This document shows positions 25,757-34,267 of a DNA stretch of 64,000 nucleotides, in pieces (position 1 is the stretch's first letter; every line of letters starts with the position of its first letter). This DNA comes from Streptomyces sp. NBC_00271 (GTDB taxonomy: Bacteria > Actinomycetota > Actinomycetes > Streptomycetales > Streptomycetaceae): NCBI RefSeq assembly GCF_036178845.1, contig NZ_CP108070.1, forward strand, positions 7,874,001 to 7,938,000, written 5' to 3'. Under the pieces are notes generated by a model, which was given only the letters and a program-made list of their open reading frames with translations, was not told the DNA's origin and did no database searches. A program made the translations under genes and the position numbers.

Positions 25757-26847
25757 CCGAACTCAGCAAGAGCGGAGCGGTGGCCGAGCCCGTCAAGGAC
25801 TCGCCCGCGCCCTCCGCCTTCCTCGAAGTACGCGACCTCAAGGTGCACTTCCCGACCGACGACGGCCTGGTCAAGTCCGTCGACGGGCTCAGCTTCCAGC
25901 TGGAGAAGGGCAAGACCCTCGGGATCGTGGGCGAGTCCGGCTCCGGCAAGTCGGTGACCTCGCTCGGCATCATGGGCCTGCACACGGCCGGCCAGTACGG
26001 CAAGCGCAAGGCGCAGATCTCGGGCGAGATCTGGCTGAACGGCACCGAACTGCTGTCCGCCGACCCGGACTACGTACGCAAGCTGCGTGGCCGCGAGATG
26101 GCGATGATCTTCCAGGATCCGCTGTCGGCGCTGCACCCGTACTACACGATCGGTCAGCAGATCGTGGAGGCGTACCGCATCCACCACAACGTGGACAAGA
26201 AGACGGCGAAGCGCCGCGCGGTCGAGATGCTCGACCGGGTGGGCATCCCGCAGCCGGACAAGCGCGTCGACAGCTACCCGCACGAGTTCTCCGGCGGTAT
26301 GCGCCAGCGCGCGATGATCGCGATGTCGCTGGTCAACAACCCCGAGCTGCTCATCGCGGACGAGCCGACGACCGCCCTGGACGTGACCGTCCAGGCGCAG
26401 ATCCTCGACCTGATGCGAGACCTGCAGAAGGAGTTCGGCTCCGCGGTCATCATCATCACCCACGACCTGGGCGTCGTCGCGGAGCTCTCCGACGACATCC
26501 TGGTGATGTACGGCGGCCGTTGCATCGAGCGCGGTCCGGCCGAGAAGGTGTTCTACGAGCCCCGGCACCCCTACACCTGGGGGCTGCTCGGCTCGATGCC
26601 GCGCCTGGACCGTGAGCAGACCGAACGCCTCATCCCCGTCAAGGGCTCCCCGCCCTCGCTGATCAACCTCCCGTCCGGCTGCGCCTTCAACCCGCGCTGC
26701 CCGTACGCGGACGTTCCCAAGGACAACGTGACCCGCACGGTCCGCCCCGAGCTGACCGAGGTCGGCGGACGGCACTGGGCCGCCTGCCACATGACCCAGG
26801 AGCAGCGGGAACGCATCTGGACCGAAGAGATTGCGCCGAAGCTGTGA
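25753..26847 (+). CDS. Oligopeptide ABC transporter ATP-binding protein (OppD type)
   Basis: ATPase of 364 aa. Walker A is [19 protein letters not shown], Walker B ends [16 protein letters not shown], the ABC signature is [16 protein letters not shown], and the switch His is in [15 protein letters not shown]. The C-terminal oligopeptide extension has [20 protein letters not shown], with conserved cysteines as in iron-sulfur containing Opp/Dpp ATPases. Start ATG overlaps the permease stop. Paired with the next gene product. Confidence 0.94.
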   Translation: MTELSKSGAVAEPVKDSPAPSAFLEVRDLKVHFPTDDGLVKSVDGLSFQLEKGKTLGIVGESGSGKSVTSLGIMGLHTAGQYGKRKAQISGEIWLNGTELLSADPDYVRKLRGREMAMIFQDPLSALHPYYTIGQQIVEAYRIHHNVDKKTAKRRAVEMLDRVGIPQPDKRVDSYPHEFSGGMRQRAMIAMSLVNNPELLIADEPTTALDVTVQAQILDLMRDLQKEFGSAVIIITHDLGVVAELSDDILVMYGGRCIERGPAEKVFYEPRHPYTWGLLGSMPRLDREQTERLIPVKGSPPSLINLPSGCAFNPRCPYADVPKDNVTRTVRPELTEVGGRHWAACHMTQEQRERIWTEEIAPKL

Positions 26848-28217
26848 GCGAGAAAGCCAAGGACGCGGAAGTGACCATTCCCGCACAGGCACAGGACGAA
26901 GGCGGCGCCACCCTCACCAAGGACGCCGCTCCCGGTGACGTCCTGCTGAAGGTGACCGGACTGCAGAAGCACTTCCCCATCCGCAAGGGCCTGCTGCAGC
27001 GTCAGGTCGGTGCCGTGCGCGCCGTCGACGGCCTCGACTTCGAGGTGCGCTCCGGGGAGACCCTGGGCGTCGTGGGCGAGTCCGGCTGCGGCAAGTCCAC
27101 GATGGGCCGGCTCATCACGCGGCTGCTCGAACCGACCGCGGGCAAGGTCGAGTTCCAGGGCAAGGACATCACGCACCTCGGTGTGAACGGTATGCGTCCG
27201 ATGCGCCGTGACGTCCAGATGATCTTCCAGGACCCGTACTCGTCACTCAACCCCCGCCACACGGTCGGCACGATCATCAGTGCCCCGTTCAAGCTGCAGG
27301 GCGTGACCCCCGAGGGCGGTGTCAAGAAGGAGGTCCAGCGGCTGCTGTCGGTCGTCGGCCTCAACCCCGAGCACTACAACCGCTATCCGCACGAGTTCTC
27401 CGGCGGCCAGCGCCAGCGCATCGGCATCGCTCGCGCGCTCGCGCTCAACCCGAAGCTGGTCGTGGCGGACGAGCCGGTCTCGGCGCTCGACGTGTCGATC
27501 CAGGCGCAGGTCGTCAACCTCCTCGACGACCTTCAGCAGGAGCTCGGCCTGACGTACGTGATCATCGCGCACGACCTGTCGGTGGTCCGGCACGTCTCGG
27601 ACCGGATCGCGGTGATGTACCTCGGCAAGATCGTGGAGCTCGCCGACCGCGACTCGCTCTACAAGGCGCCGATGCACCCGTACACCAAGGCGCTGATGTC
27701 CGCGGTGCCGATTCCGGACCCCAAGCGCCGGAACGTGAAGAGCGAGCGCATCCTGCTCAAGGGTGACGTGCCTTCGCCGATCGCGCCGCCGAGCGGCTGC
27801 CGCTTCCACACGCGGTGCTGGAAGGCCACGGAGATCTGCAAGACGACCGAGCCGCCGCTCCTGGAGCTGAAGCCCGGCCAGCAGGTCGCCTGCCACCACC
27901 CGGAGAACTTCGAGGACCAGGCGCCGCAGGACACGGTGCTGCTGTCCGCGGCGAAGGAGGCCGCGGCGCTCGTGGCCGACGAGGTGCTGGCCGAGTCGGC
28001 GGAGACGTCGGCGGCGGTGGCCGCGGAACTGGACACCACGGAGGAGACTGCGGAGTCCGCTGCGGAGCCTGCCGCGGAGACGACCACCGAGCCCGCCGAG
28101 GAGGCCGCCCCCGAAGAGGCCGCCCCCGAAGAGGCCGCCGCCGAGGAGGTCTCCGAAACGGTCGCCGTCGACGAGTCGGACTCGTCGGAGGAGTCGGGAA
28201 CCGGCAGCCAGAAGTGA
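26844..28217 (+). CDS. Oligopeptide ABC transporter ATP-binding protein (OppF type) with long acidic tail
   Basis: ATPase of 457 aa. Walker [18 protein letters not shown], Walker [16 protein letters not shown], signature [17 protein letters not shown], switch His in [14 protein letters not shown], and the C-terminal [19 protein letters not shown] motif. It then runs on ~85 residues past the family end as an acidic Ala/Glu/Thr-rich tail with [21 protein letters not shown] repeats, ending EESGTGSQK. The tail is likely disordered. Start GTG 26844 overlaps the OppD stop (GTGA). Last operon gene; a terminator follows. Confidence 0.93.
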   Translation: MSEKAKDAEVTIPAQAQDEGGATLTKDAAPGDVLLKVTGLQKHFPIRKGLLQRQVGAVRAVDGLDFEVRSGETLGVVGESGCGKSTMGRLITRLLEPTAGKVEFQGKDITHLGVNGMRPMRRDVQMIFQDPYSSLNPRHTVGTIISAPFKLQGVTPEGGVKKEVQRLLSVVGLNPEHYNRYPHEFSGGQRQRIGIARALALNPKLVVADEPVSALDVSIQAQVVNLLDDLQQELGLTYVIIAHDLSVVRHVSDRIAVMYLGKIVELADRDSLYKAPMHPYTKALMSAVPIPDPKRRNVKSERILLKGDVPSPIAPPSGCRFHTRCWKATEICKTTEPPLLELKPGQQVACHHPENFEDQAPQDTVLLSAAKEAAALVADEVLAESAETSAAVAAELDTTEETAESAAEPAAETTTEPAEEAAPEEAAPEEAAAEEVSETVAVDESDSSEESGTGSQK

Positions 28218-28259
28218 ACAGGTCGAAGTGAACAGGTCGGTGTGAATTCACCGAAACGC

Positions 28260-28295
28260 ATGCCCCGGTAACCAGAGAAATGGTTACCGGGGCAT
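28260..28295. terminator. Bidirectional terminator between opp and the secreted protein gene
   Basis: ATGCCCCGGTAACCA / TGGTTACCGGGGCAT, a perfect 15-bp stem with a 6-nt loop. It is followed on the plus strand by TTTGTTTT and on the minus strand by the A-side of GCGTTTCGG, serving both convergent genes (opp and the secreted protein). Confidence 0.9.
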
Positions 28296-28311
28296 TTGTT
28301 TTGAAGAATTA

Positions 28312-28833
28312 TCAGGAACTGGTTTCCCAGTAGTGCCAGCCGACCGAAGTTGCCGGAAGCTTGGCCGTGCCCCTCGCGAGCGTCGTCACCGAGCAGTTCG
28401 GGTTCGTGCGGTTCGACTCCCATCCGACCTTGAAGCCGTTGGAGCCGTACTGCAGGTTCCCGTACTTGTTGGAGCGGATGTTGTGCGAGTACGTGTGGCC
28501 GGTCGTGATCGCCACGGACTTGGTGATGCTGCCGCTCACCGACGCCTTGGCCGAGGCGAACAGGTAGCTCGCGCTCACCTCCAGGGAGGCGGAGACGCTG
28601 TACGTGATGGTGGACGCCCTGGTGACGGAGGCGGTGATGGTGCCACCCGGACCGTCCTTGAAGTACGCCCCCGAGGCGGGAATCCGATAGGCCGAGTGCG
28701 AGGTGATCAGGACCCCGTAATCGACCGGGCACGACCTTTTCGGAGTGACGACCGCCGAGGCCGGCGCCGCGCCCGCGACGAGCGGCATTACTCCGGCGAC
28801 GACGAATGTGGCCAGCTTGGTTCTCTTACGCAT
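28312..28833 (-). CDS. Secreted Ser/Thr-rich beta-strand protein, unknown function
   Basis: Exported protein of 173 aa. Signal peptide KRTKLATFVVAGVMPLVAGA with cleavage after ASA. The mature part alternates small and hydroxyl residues over ~60 positions (ITASVTRASTITYSVSASLE, then VSASYLFASAKASVSGSITK), a pattern of amphipathic beta-strands seen in beta-pore proteins and secreted beta-sandwiches. Two cysteines (CPVDYG, NPNCSV) may form a disulfide. ATG 28833 follows GGGGGAAA. No family was recognised. It is convergent with opp behind a shared terminator. Confidence 0.75.
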   Translation of the reverse strand: MRKRTKLATFVVAGVMPLVAGAAPASAVVTPKRSCPVDYGVLITSHSAYRIPASGAYFKDGPGGTITASVTRASTITYSVSASLEVSASYLFASAKASVSGSITKSVAITTGHTYSHNIRSNKYGNLQYGSNGFKVGWESNRTNPNCSVTTLARGTAKLPATSVGWHYWETSS

Positions 28834-29180
28834 GAATTTCCCCCATGCAAGTGGTCCGGCCTCCGTTTCGGCGGAGCCCGTCAAGCTGGAATGAGCGTAT
28901 GAAGTTGACCGAGGCCGGTCAATCACATCCCGTGGAGTTGAGCAACAATTGAGCCTGCCGCTTTGCGCGGTAAAGAATCGGGAACGGCAGGGTCTTCGTG
29001 CGGTCAAATGGGGGACTGTTTCCGCCCGTTCGGGGGGACCGGAAGCCGATCGTCAGGAGTCAACCGACGGGTAGGCCATGACGATTGGGTAAAGTCATGA
29101 ACATGCCCGAATGGAAGAGTGCAGAGTCTCGCGTGTCCAACTGATCGGGAACGATCGGAACACGTACGAAAGGGACGCTC
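28834..29180. other. Divergent promoter region between the secreted protein and the M1 peptidase
   Basis: 347 bp without a gene. It holds the 18-bp palindrome at 28905-28922, a CTCCG/CGGAG stem-loop near 28861-28876, and AT-rich promoter-like DNA (GTTGAGCAACAATTGAGC near 28935) in an otherwise GC-rich context. It must supply starts for both outward genes. Confidence 0.6.
28905..28922. promoter_or_regulatory. 18-bp palindrome TTGACCG-AGGC-CGGTCAA
   Basis: Perfect 7-bp arms TTGACCG and CGGTCAA separated by 4 bases, located ~72 bp before the secreted protein start on the minus strand. Spacing and symmetry fit a dimeric repressor site. The binding protein is unknown. Confidence 0.5.
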
Positions 29181-30572
29181 ATGGCACTCTCCCGTTCGGC
29201 ACGTTTAGGGGCCCTCGCGACCGCGGCGGCCTCCTTCCTCGTCATCGCCGCCTCCTCCGCCCCGACCCCGGGCGCCGACGGCATCGGCGACTCCTACTTC
29301 CCCCAGCTCGGCAACGGCGGCTTCGACGCCCGCCACTACGACCTGAACGTGGCGTACGACCCGGACACCGACCGTCTGGACGGCCGTACGACGCTCACGG
29401 CCCGCGCCACCCAGTCCCTCTCGTCCTTCGACCTCGATCTCCAGAGATTGGAGGTCACGCGCGTCGAAGTGAACGGCAGACGCGCCGACTTCACCCGTGA
29501 CGGCGACGAGATCCACATCACCCCGCACGGGGCGATCCGCAAGGGCAGGACCTTCACCGTCACCGTCACCTACGGCGGCGTCCCCGAAGCCCTCAACGGT
29601 CCCATCGTCTTCGGCTCCGACTACGGGTGGATGAAGACCGCCGACGGAGTCTTCGTCGCCTGCGAGCCCAACGCCGCCTCCACCTGGTTCCCCTCCAGCG
29701 ACCACCCCTCCGACAAGGCCACCTACGACATCCGGATCAAGGCACCCAAGGGCCTGACGGGCGTCTCCAACGGGCGGCTGATATCGACGTACGACAAGGG
29801 CGACAGCACGGTGGCGCACTGGCGCGAGAGCAGGCCGATGGCGACCTACCTCGCGACCGCGACCATCGGGAAGTTCGACGTGAAGACGGGGACGACTCCG
29901 GCCGGGACGCCGATCTACGTGGCCATCGACCCGGTGCTCGCGGCCAGCAACAGCGTCGACGTGTACGCCGTGACGGCCGAGGCCACCGACTACTGGTCGC
30001 AGGTCTTCGGGCCCTACCCCTTCGAGGAGACCGGCGCGATCGTCGACGACATGCCGCAGGCGGGGTTCTCGCTGGAGGTGCAGTCGAAGCCCGCGTACTC
30101 CGCCGTGCGCTCGGAGTCGACCATCGTGCACGAGCTGGCCCACCAGTGGTTCGGCGACTCCGTGTCGGTGGAGCGCTGGAAGGACATCTGGCTGAACGAG
30201 GGCTTCGCGACCTACGCCCAGTGGTTGTGGTCGGAGCACAAGGGGGTCCGCTCGGCGCACGACTCGTTCCTCGCCGGGTACAACGCGCGGCCCGCGGAGT
30301 CCGCCTTCTGGGGAACCGTCGTCGCCGACCCGCAGCGCGACACCATGTTCGCCTCGGCGGTCTACCAGCGCGGCGCGATGACCCTCCAGATGCTGCGCGA
30401 GCGCATCGGCGACACCGCGTTCTTCAAACTGCTGCCCGCCTGGACGAAGCTCCACAAGTACGGCAACGCCGACACCGCCGACTTCATCCACCTCGCCGAG
30501 AGGATCTCGGGACGACAGCTCGACGACCTTTTCCAGACCTGGCTGTTCACCACAGGGAAACCAACCCTGTGA
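29181..30572 (+). CDS. Secreted M1-family metallopeptidase with a TTA codon at position 9
   Basis: Extracellular zinc aminopeptidase-like protein, 463 aa. Signal peptide LGALATAAASFLVIAASSAP, then an M1 N-terminal beta-domain (RHYDLNVAYDPDTDRLDGRT). The catalytic zinc site is HELAHQWFGDSVSVERWKDI with H317, E318, H321 and the third ligand E340 in WLNEGFA, giving HExxH-18-E. It is shorter than PepN (about 870 aa) and lacks the large C-terminal domain, as do related secreted Streptomyces enzymes. ATG 29181 follows GAAAGGGAC. Codon 9 (bases 29205-29207) is TTA, so translation should need the bldA tRNA, which in Streptomyces delays expression to development. Confidence 0.92.
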   Translation: MALSRSARLGALATAAASFLVIAASSAPTPGADGIGDSYFPQLGNGGFDARHYDLNVAYDPDTDRLDGRTTLTARATQSLSSFDLDLQRLEVTRVEVNGRRADFTRDGDEIHITPHGAIRKGRTFTVTVTYGGVPEALNGPIVFGSDYGWMKTADGVFVACEPNAASTWFPSSDHPSDKATYDIRIKAPKGLTGVSNGRLISTYDKGDSTVAHWRESRPMATYLATATIGKFDVKTGTTPAGTPIYVAIDPVLAASNSVDVYAVTAEATDYWSQVFGPYPFEETGAIVDDMPQAGFSLEVQSKPAYSAVRSESTIVHELAHQWFGDSVSVERWKDIWLNEGFATYAQWLWSEHKGVRSAHDSFLAGYNARPAESAFWGTVVADPQRDTMFASAVYQRGAMTLQMLRERIGDTAFFKLLPAWTKLHKYGNADTADFIHLAERISGRQLDDLFQTWLFTTGKPTL

Positions 30573-30619
30573 GCCTTTCTTTGTAAGGTGGGAGCCCCGC
30601 GACGGGTGAGAATGTCCGG

Positions 30620-31285
30620 GTGCTTCAGGAACTGTTCACCCCCTCCGTCCAGCATGTGCTCGACCTCGTGGGGATCTTCGTCTTCGCGATCTCCGGCGCC
30701 CTGCTGGCCGTCCGCAAGAACTTCGACGTCTTCGGCATCGCCGTCCTCGCCGAGGTCACCGCACTGGGCGGAGGGCTGTTCCGCGACATGGTCATCGGGG
30801 CCGTACCCCCGGCCGCGTTCACCGACCTCGGCTACTTCAGCACCCCGCTGCTCGCCGCCCTGCTGGTGTTCTTCCTCCACCCGGAGGTGGAGCGCATCCA
30901 GGTCGCGGTCAACGTCTTCGACGCGGCCGGACTCGGCCTGTTCTGCGTCGCGGGCACCACAAAGGCGTACGAGTACGGCCTCGGCCTGACCCCGTCCGCC
31001 GCCCTGGGCCTGGCCACCGCGGTGGGCGGCGGTGTGCTGCGCGACGTCCTCGCCAACGAGGTGCCCTCACTGCTGCGCTGGGACCGCGATCTGTACGCGG
31101 TCCCAGCGATCGTCGGCGCCACGATGGTCGTCCTGTGCATCCGCTACGACGCGCTGTCCCCGTTCACCAGCGGCCTCGCGGCCGTCACCGCTTTCGTCCT
31201 GCGGTTGCTTGCGATGCGGTACCACTGGCGAGCGCCGCGTGCTTGGCACCGCCGGTCGACGGCGACGGAGTCGGGGACACCTTAG
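30620..31285 (+). CDS. TRIC/UPF0126 family cation channel-like membrane protein
   Basis: Membrane protein of 221 aa with two repeats of three helices: VLDLVGIFVFAISGALLAVR and FDVFGIAVLAEVTALGGGLF, followed by VFDAAGLGLFCVAGTTKAYE and GLATAVGGGVLRDVLANEVP. The duplicated GGG-x-RD motif (GGGLFRDM, GGGVLRDV) identifies the family, whose members form potassium-selective trimeric intracellular cation channels. Start GTG 30620. Its stop lies inside the convergent esterase gene, which overlaps by about 100 bp. Confidence 0.9.
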   Translation: MLQELFTPSVQHVLDLVGIFVFAISGALLAVRKNFDVFGIAVLAEVTALGGGLFRDMVIGAVPPAAFTDLGYFSTPLLAALLVFFLHPEVERIQVAVNVFDAAGLGLFCVAGTTKAYEYGLGLTPSAALGLATAVGGGVLRDVLANEVPSLLRWDRDLYAVPAIVGATMVVLCIRYDALSPFTSGLAAVTAFVLRLLAMRYHWRAPRAWHRRSTATESGTP

Positions 31286-32414
31286 CCTGGGCACCTGGCC
31301 CGATCTGCTGGGTCAGCCAGCGGAAGATCTCCGGGACCTGCGGCCGCCACAGGGCCGCGTTGTGGCCGCCGGCGCTCCGCGGCAGCAGCACCACCTGCAC
31401 GATCGTCGGCGGCTTCGCGATCGACTGGAGCGCGGCGCCCGCCTCGTAGCCGTCTTGGGCCTCGCCGGAGATGTAGAGGGAGACGCGGGGCGGGGTGCGG
31501 TAGGACTTGAGCAGCAGGTAGGGATTGTTCTCCCGGCGCAGCGTCAGGCTCCGCGCCGTGAGCGAGTTGCGTTCGCCGATCGGGTCGTTGTATCCGGACA
31601 GGCTCACCGCGGCCCGGTAGCGGTCGGGGTGAGCGACCGCGAGCTTGGCCGCGCAGTGCGCCCCCGCCGAGTAGCCGGCCACGCCCCAGCCGTCCGGCGC
31701 GGACTTCGCCCGGAAGTTGTCCATCACCATCTTCGGCACGTCGATGCTGAGCCAGCTGTCGGCGTTCACCTTGCCGGGGATGTTCGCGCAACCGGTGTCC
31801 ACCTTGGCCAGGAGATTCATGCGCGGCGCCACCAGGATGAACGGCGCGATCTGACCGTCTTGCATCAGCGGCAGCAGCTGCTCATGCACCTTCAGCGCAC
31901 CGAACCACGCCTTCGCGGAGCCCGGATAGCCGGGCAGCACCTCCACGACGGGGAACTTCCGGTTGCGGTAGGCGGGCTCGTTGTACTGCGGCGGCAGCCA
32001 TACGTAGACCTCCGCGTCCACGCCCGACACCTGGCCGTGCAGCTGGGTGACCTTCACCCCGCCCGCCTTGGTCATGCCGGGGCCGTCGGCCTGCGTGAAG
32101 GTCTGGTGGACCTTCGGGAGCTGCCGCAGCGAGATACCGCCGGTGCCGTCGCGCCCGAGGTTGGCGGCCGCCTGCACGTGGTTGCCCGTGCCGAGGAGGT
32201 CGGACCAGTTGTCGTACAAGCTGTTGGCGTTGTTCACGAGCACGAAGACGAGGGTGACCGCGGTGCCCTGGGCGAACAGCAGCATCACCATCCGAGCCGC
32301 GCTGCGCAGCACCTTGGGGCCGGGAATGCGCGACCACAGCACGAGGGGAAGGATCAGGGCGACCGCGACCAGGACGATGGCGGTGAGAAGGAACGGCGTT
32401 CCGGTGAGGCTCAC
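31185..32414 (-). CDS. Membrane-anchored alpha/beta hydrolase (esterase family)
   Basis: Predicted esterase of 409 aa with an N-terminal membrane anchor (FLLTAIVLVAVALILPLVLW, then ARMVMLLFAQGTAVTLVFVL). The catalytic domain resembles the esterase D/mycolyltransferase-type family: VYVWLPPQYNEPAYRNRKFP, VVEVLPGYPGSAKAWFGALK, the nucleophile in VAGYSAGAHCAAKLAVAHPD (GYSAG), and a C-terminal LLPRSAGGHNAALWRPQVPE with the catalytic His. Start GTG 32414 is inferred from the hydrophobic helix following, with a weak AGGAAGAG site. The last ~33 codons overlap the TRIC gene antisense. Substrate unknown; possibly a lipid or acyl donor at the membrane. Confidence 0.82.
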   Translation of the reverse strand: MSLTGTPFLLTAIVLVAVALILPLVLWSRIPGPKVLRSAARMVMLLFAQGTAVTLVFVLVNNANSLYDNWSDLLGTGNHVQAAANLGRDGTGGISLRQLPKVHQTFTQADGPGMTKAGGVKVTQLHGQVSGVDAEVYVWLPPQYNEPAYRNRKFPVVEVLPGYPGSAKAWFGALKVHEQLLPLMQDGQIAPFILVAPRMNLLAKVDTGCANIPGKVNADSWLSIDVPKMVMDNFRAKSAPDGWGVAGYSAGAHCAAKLAVAHPDRYRAAVSLSGYNDPIGERNSLTARSLTLRRENNPYLLLKSYRTPPRVSLYISGEAQDGYEAGAALQSIAKPPTIVQVVLLPRSAGGHNAALWRPQVPEIFRWLTQQIGPGAQAKVSPTPSPSTGGAKHAALASGTASQATAGRKR

Positions 32415-32584
32415 GGTGTGTGCGGCTCTTCCTGTGATGGGCTGGATCAACGGTCTGCAGCTGCATCGGGTTCTATGTCCTTGGAGAGGGGGATCCGATG
32501 CCGTTGGTTCACGGAAGAGTTCGGACACTTGCCAAGAAATTGCCGAAACCTCACGCTCGGGTGACGGGGTTCACATGCCCGAAA

Positions 32585-32599
32585 CGGTAAAAGCTACCG
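32585..32599. promoter_or_regulatory. CGGTA-AAAGC-TACCG inverted repeat before the thioesterase
   Basis: 5-bp arms around AAAGC, followed by AT-rich CTTAGTAATG, 31 bp before the thioesterase ATG. Position fits an operator or promoter element; the AT-rich stretch stands out in this GC-rich region. Confidence 0.35.
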
Positions 32600-32629
32600 C
32601 TTAGTAATGAGCTGTTGTACCGTTCAGGC

Positions 32630-33490
32630 ATGTCAGAAGCAGCTACCGCACAGGCCGCGCGCGCCGCGATCGGTGACAGCGAGTTCGACCGCGACACCGC
32701 GGTCACCCTGCGCGAACCCGGCGTCTACGACATCGACCTGTCCGCCGGGTGGACCATCATCAGCGCCGTCAACGGCGGCTATCTGCTCGCCGTCCTGGGC
32801 CGCGCCCTCTCCCACGCCCTGCCGCACAGCGACCCGTTCACCGTTTCCGCCCACTACCTGACCGCGTCGCAACCCGGCCCGGCGGTGGTCCGAACGGACG
32901 TCGTACGGACGGGGCGGACCCTGTCGACCGGTCAGGCCTCGCTCTTCCAGTACGACGACGAGGGCCGCGAGGTCGAACGGATCCGCGTACTCGCCTCGTA
33001 CGGCGATCTCGACGCCCTGCCCGACGACGTCCGCACCACGGCGACACCTCCCGCGATCCCGCCCATGGAGCACTGCTTCGGGCCGGAGGACGGACCGGCG
33101 CCCGTCGACGGCAGCTCCGCCATCACCGAGCGGCTGATGCTCAAGCTCGACCCCGCGACCCTCGGCTGGGCCCTGGGGGCGCCGTCCGGGAAGGGCGAGA
33201 TGCGCTCCTGGTTCGGGCTCGCCGACGGCCGTGACCCCGACCCCCTCTCGCTGCTCCTCGCGGTGGACGCGCTGCCGCCCACCGCCTTCGAGCTCGGCAT
33301 CTCCGGCTGGGTGCCGACGGTCGAACTGACGGTCCATGTGCGCTGCCGTCCGGCGCCGGGCCCGCTGCGGGTGTCGATCACCACCCGCAACCTCGCCGGC
33401 GGCTTCCTGGAGGAGGACGCCGAGGTGTGGGACAGCGCGGACCGGCTGGTCGCGCAGTCCCGACAGCTCGCCCGGGTCCGGCTCAGCTGA
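32630..33490 (+). CDS. Acyl-CoA thioesterase family protein (double hotdog fold)
   Basis: Predicted thioesterase of 286 aa. The N-terminal hotdog shows YDIDLSAGWTIISAVNGGYL, with the NGGYLLA helix start typical of TesB-like double-hotdog enzymes, followed by SAHYLTASQPGPAVVRTDVV. The second half has WVPTVELTVHVRCRPAPGPL and ends VAQSRQLARVRLS. No signal peptide. Acts on acyl-CoA; chain preference unknown. Ends overlapping the convergent TIGR03086 gene by 8 bp. Confidence 0.83.
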   Translation: MSEAATAQAARAAIGDSEFDRDTAVTLREPGVYDIDLSAGWTIISAVNGGYLLAVLGRALSHALPHSDPFTVSAHYLTASQPGPAVVRTDVVRTGRTLSTGQASLFQYDDEGREVERIRVLASYGDLDALPDDVRTTATPPAIPPMEHCFGPEDGPAPVDGSSAITERLMLKLDPATLGWALGAPSGKGEMRSWFGLADGRDPDPLSLLLAVDALPPTAFELGISGWVPTVELTVHVRCRPAPGPLRVSITTRNLAGGFLEEDAEVWDSADRLVAQSRQLARVRLS

Positions 33491-34064
33491 GCGGTCGCCG
33501 GCCCAGGTAGGCCGCGAGCCGTCCATAGGCGTCGGCCCCTTTGGGGGCCGGCACCGCCGAGTCGAACGGCAGCTCCTCGTCGTCGCGCCGCTCGTCCGGC
33601 AGTACGCGCCGGGCGATCCCGAGCGCGAACTCGGCCAGCTCCGGATCGAGTGCGAGCGGCCGTCCGAGGGACTCGGAGAGGTCCCACGTGTGGGTGACGG
33701 CCTCCATCACATAGCCCGACAGCGCGATACGTCCGGGGGCCTCACCCCACGGCACGGTGACGAGCGCGTCCAGGCGCGCGTCGTCCGCCCAAGACTTCTG
33801 GACCTCCGTCCTGACCTCGTCGTACGCCGCGCTCCAGCGGTCGTCCTCGACGCCGTCGAGGAACGGTCGTACGGCCATTCCGTCGCCGCCCGCGCCGACC
33901 ACGGCGATCCGGCGGGTGCCGCCCGCGATGTGCGACAGCAGGGTCCGTACGTCGAACTCGGCGCACGGGGTGGGACCGGCGAGCTGCTCCGGGCGAACCG
34001 TCGCGACCAGAGCGGCGATCTGCTCGGTGGCGCGGGTGTAGAGGGGGCGGGGGTCGATGTTCAT
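33483..34064 (-). CDS. TIGR03086 family metal-binding protein (DinB/mycothiol-type)
   Basis: 193-aa protein of the DinB-related fold with a predicted metal site (His in RTLLSHIAGGTRR and in MEAVTHTWDLSES). Members are linked to mycothiol-dependent reactions in actinobacteria, but this protein's substrate is unknown. The start ATG 34064 begins MNIDPRPLYTRATEQIAALV. It is divergent from the WYL regulator, with ~200 bp between them, and the regulator may control it. Confidence 0.8.
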   Translation of the reverse strand: MNIDPRPLYTRATEQIAALVATVRPEQLAGPTPCAEFDVRTLLSHIAGGTRRIAVVGAGGDGMAVRPFLDGVEDDRWSAAYDEVRTEVQKSWADDARLDALVTVPWGEAPGRIALSGYVMEAVTHTWDLSESLGRPLALDPELAEFALGIARRVLPDERRDDEELPFDSAVPAPKGADAYGRLAAYLGRRPLS

Positions 34065-34176
34065 GGCGGACCTCTGTCGGCGTAGGTGAGACGGCGTAGA
34101 TGTGGCGGTGGCGGTGGCGCGTGTTGGTATCGGCGTTGCGTTGTCGTGCCGTTGCGCCTCAGGTTCGCCGGATAAC

Positions 34177-34205
34177 TTGACAGTTTCCGTCAGCTTTTAT
34201 GACGG
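34177..34205 (+). promoter_or_regulatory. Probable promoter and inverted repeat before the WYL regulator
   Basis: TTGACA at 34177-34182 and TATGAC at 34198-34203 make a -35/-10 pair with 15-bp spacing. CCGTCA-GCTTTTA-TGACGG overlaps the -10 (arms 34187-34192, 34200-34205). This suggests a promoter overlapped by an operator, possibly autoregulated. Confidence 0.5.
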
Positions 34206-34267
34206 GCTTCGGACGAGCGTCCGCGGGCATCGGCGGACGTGATCCGCGGTGCGCGATCCTGGTGCGC

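Noticed and set aside
31032..32564. A 510-codon plus frame antisense to the esterase
   Set aside because: Starts inside the TRIC gene and is low-complexity; the esterase frame has the catalytic motifs.
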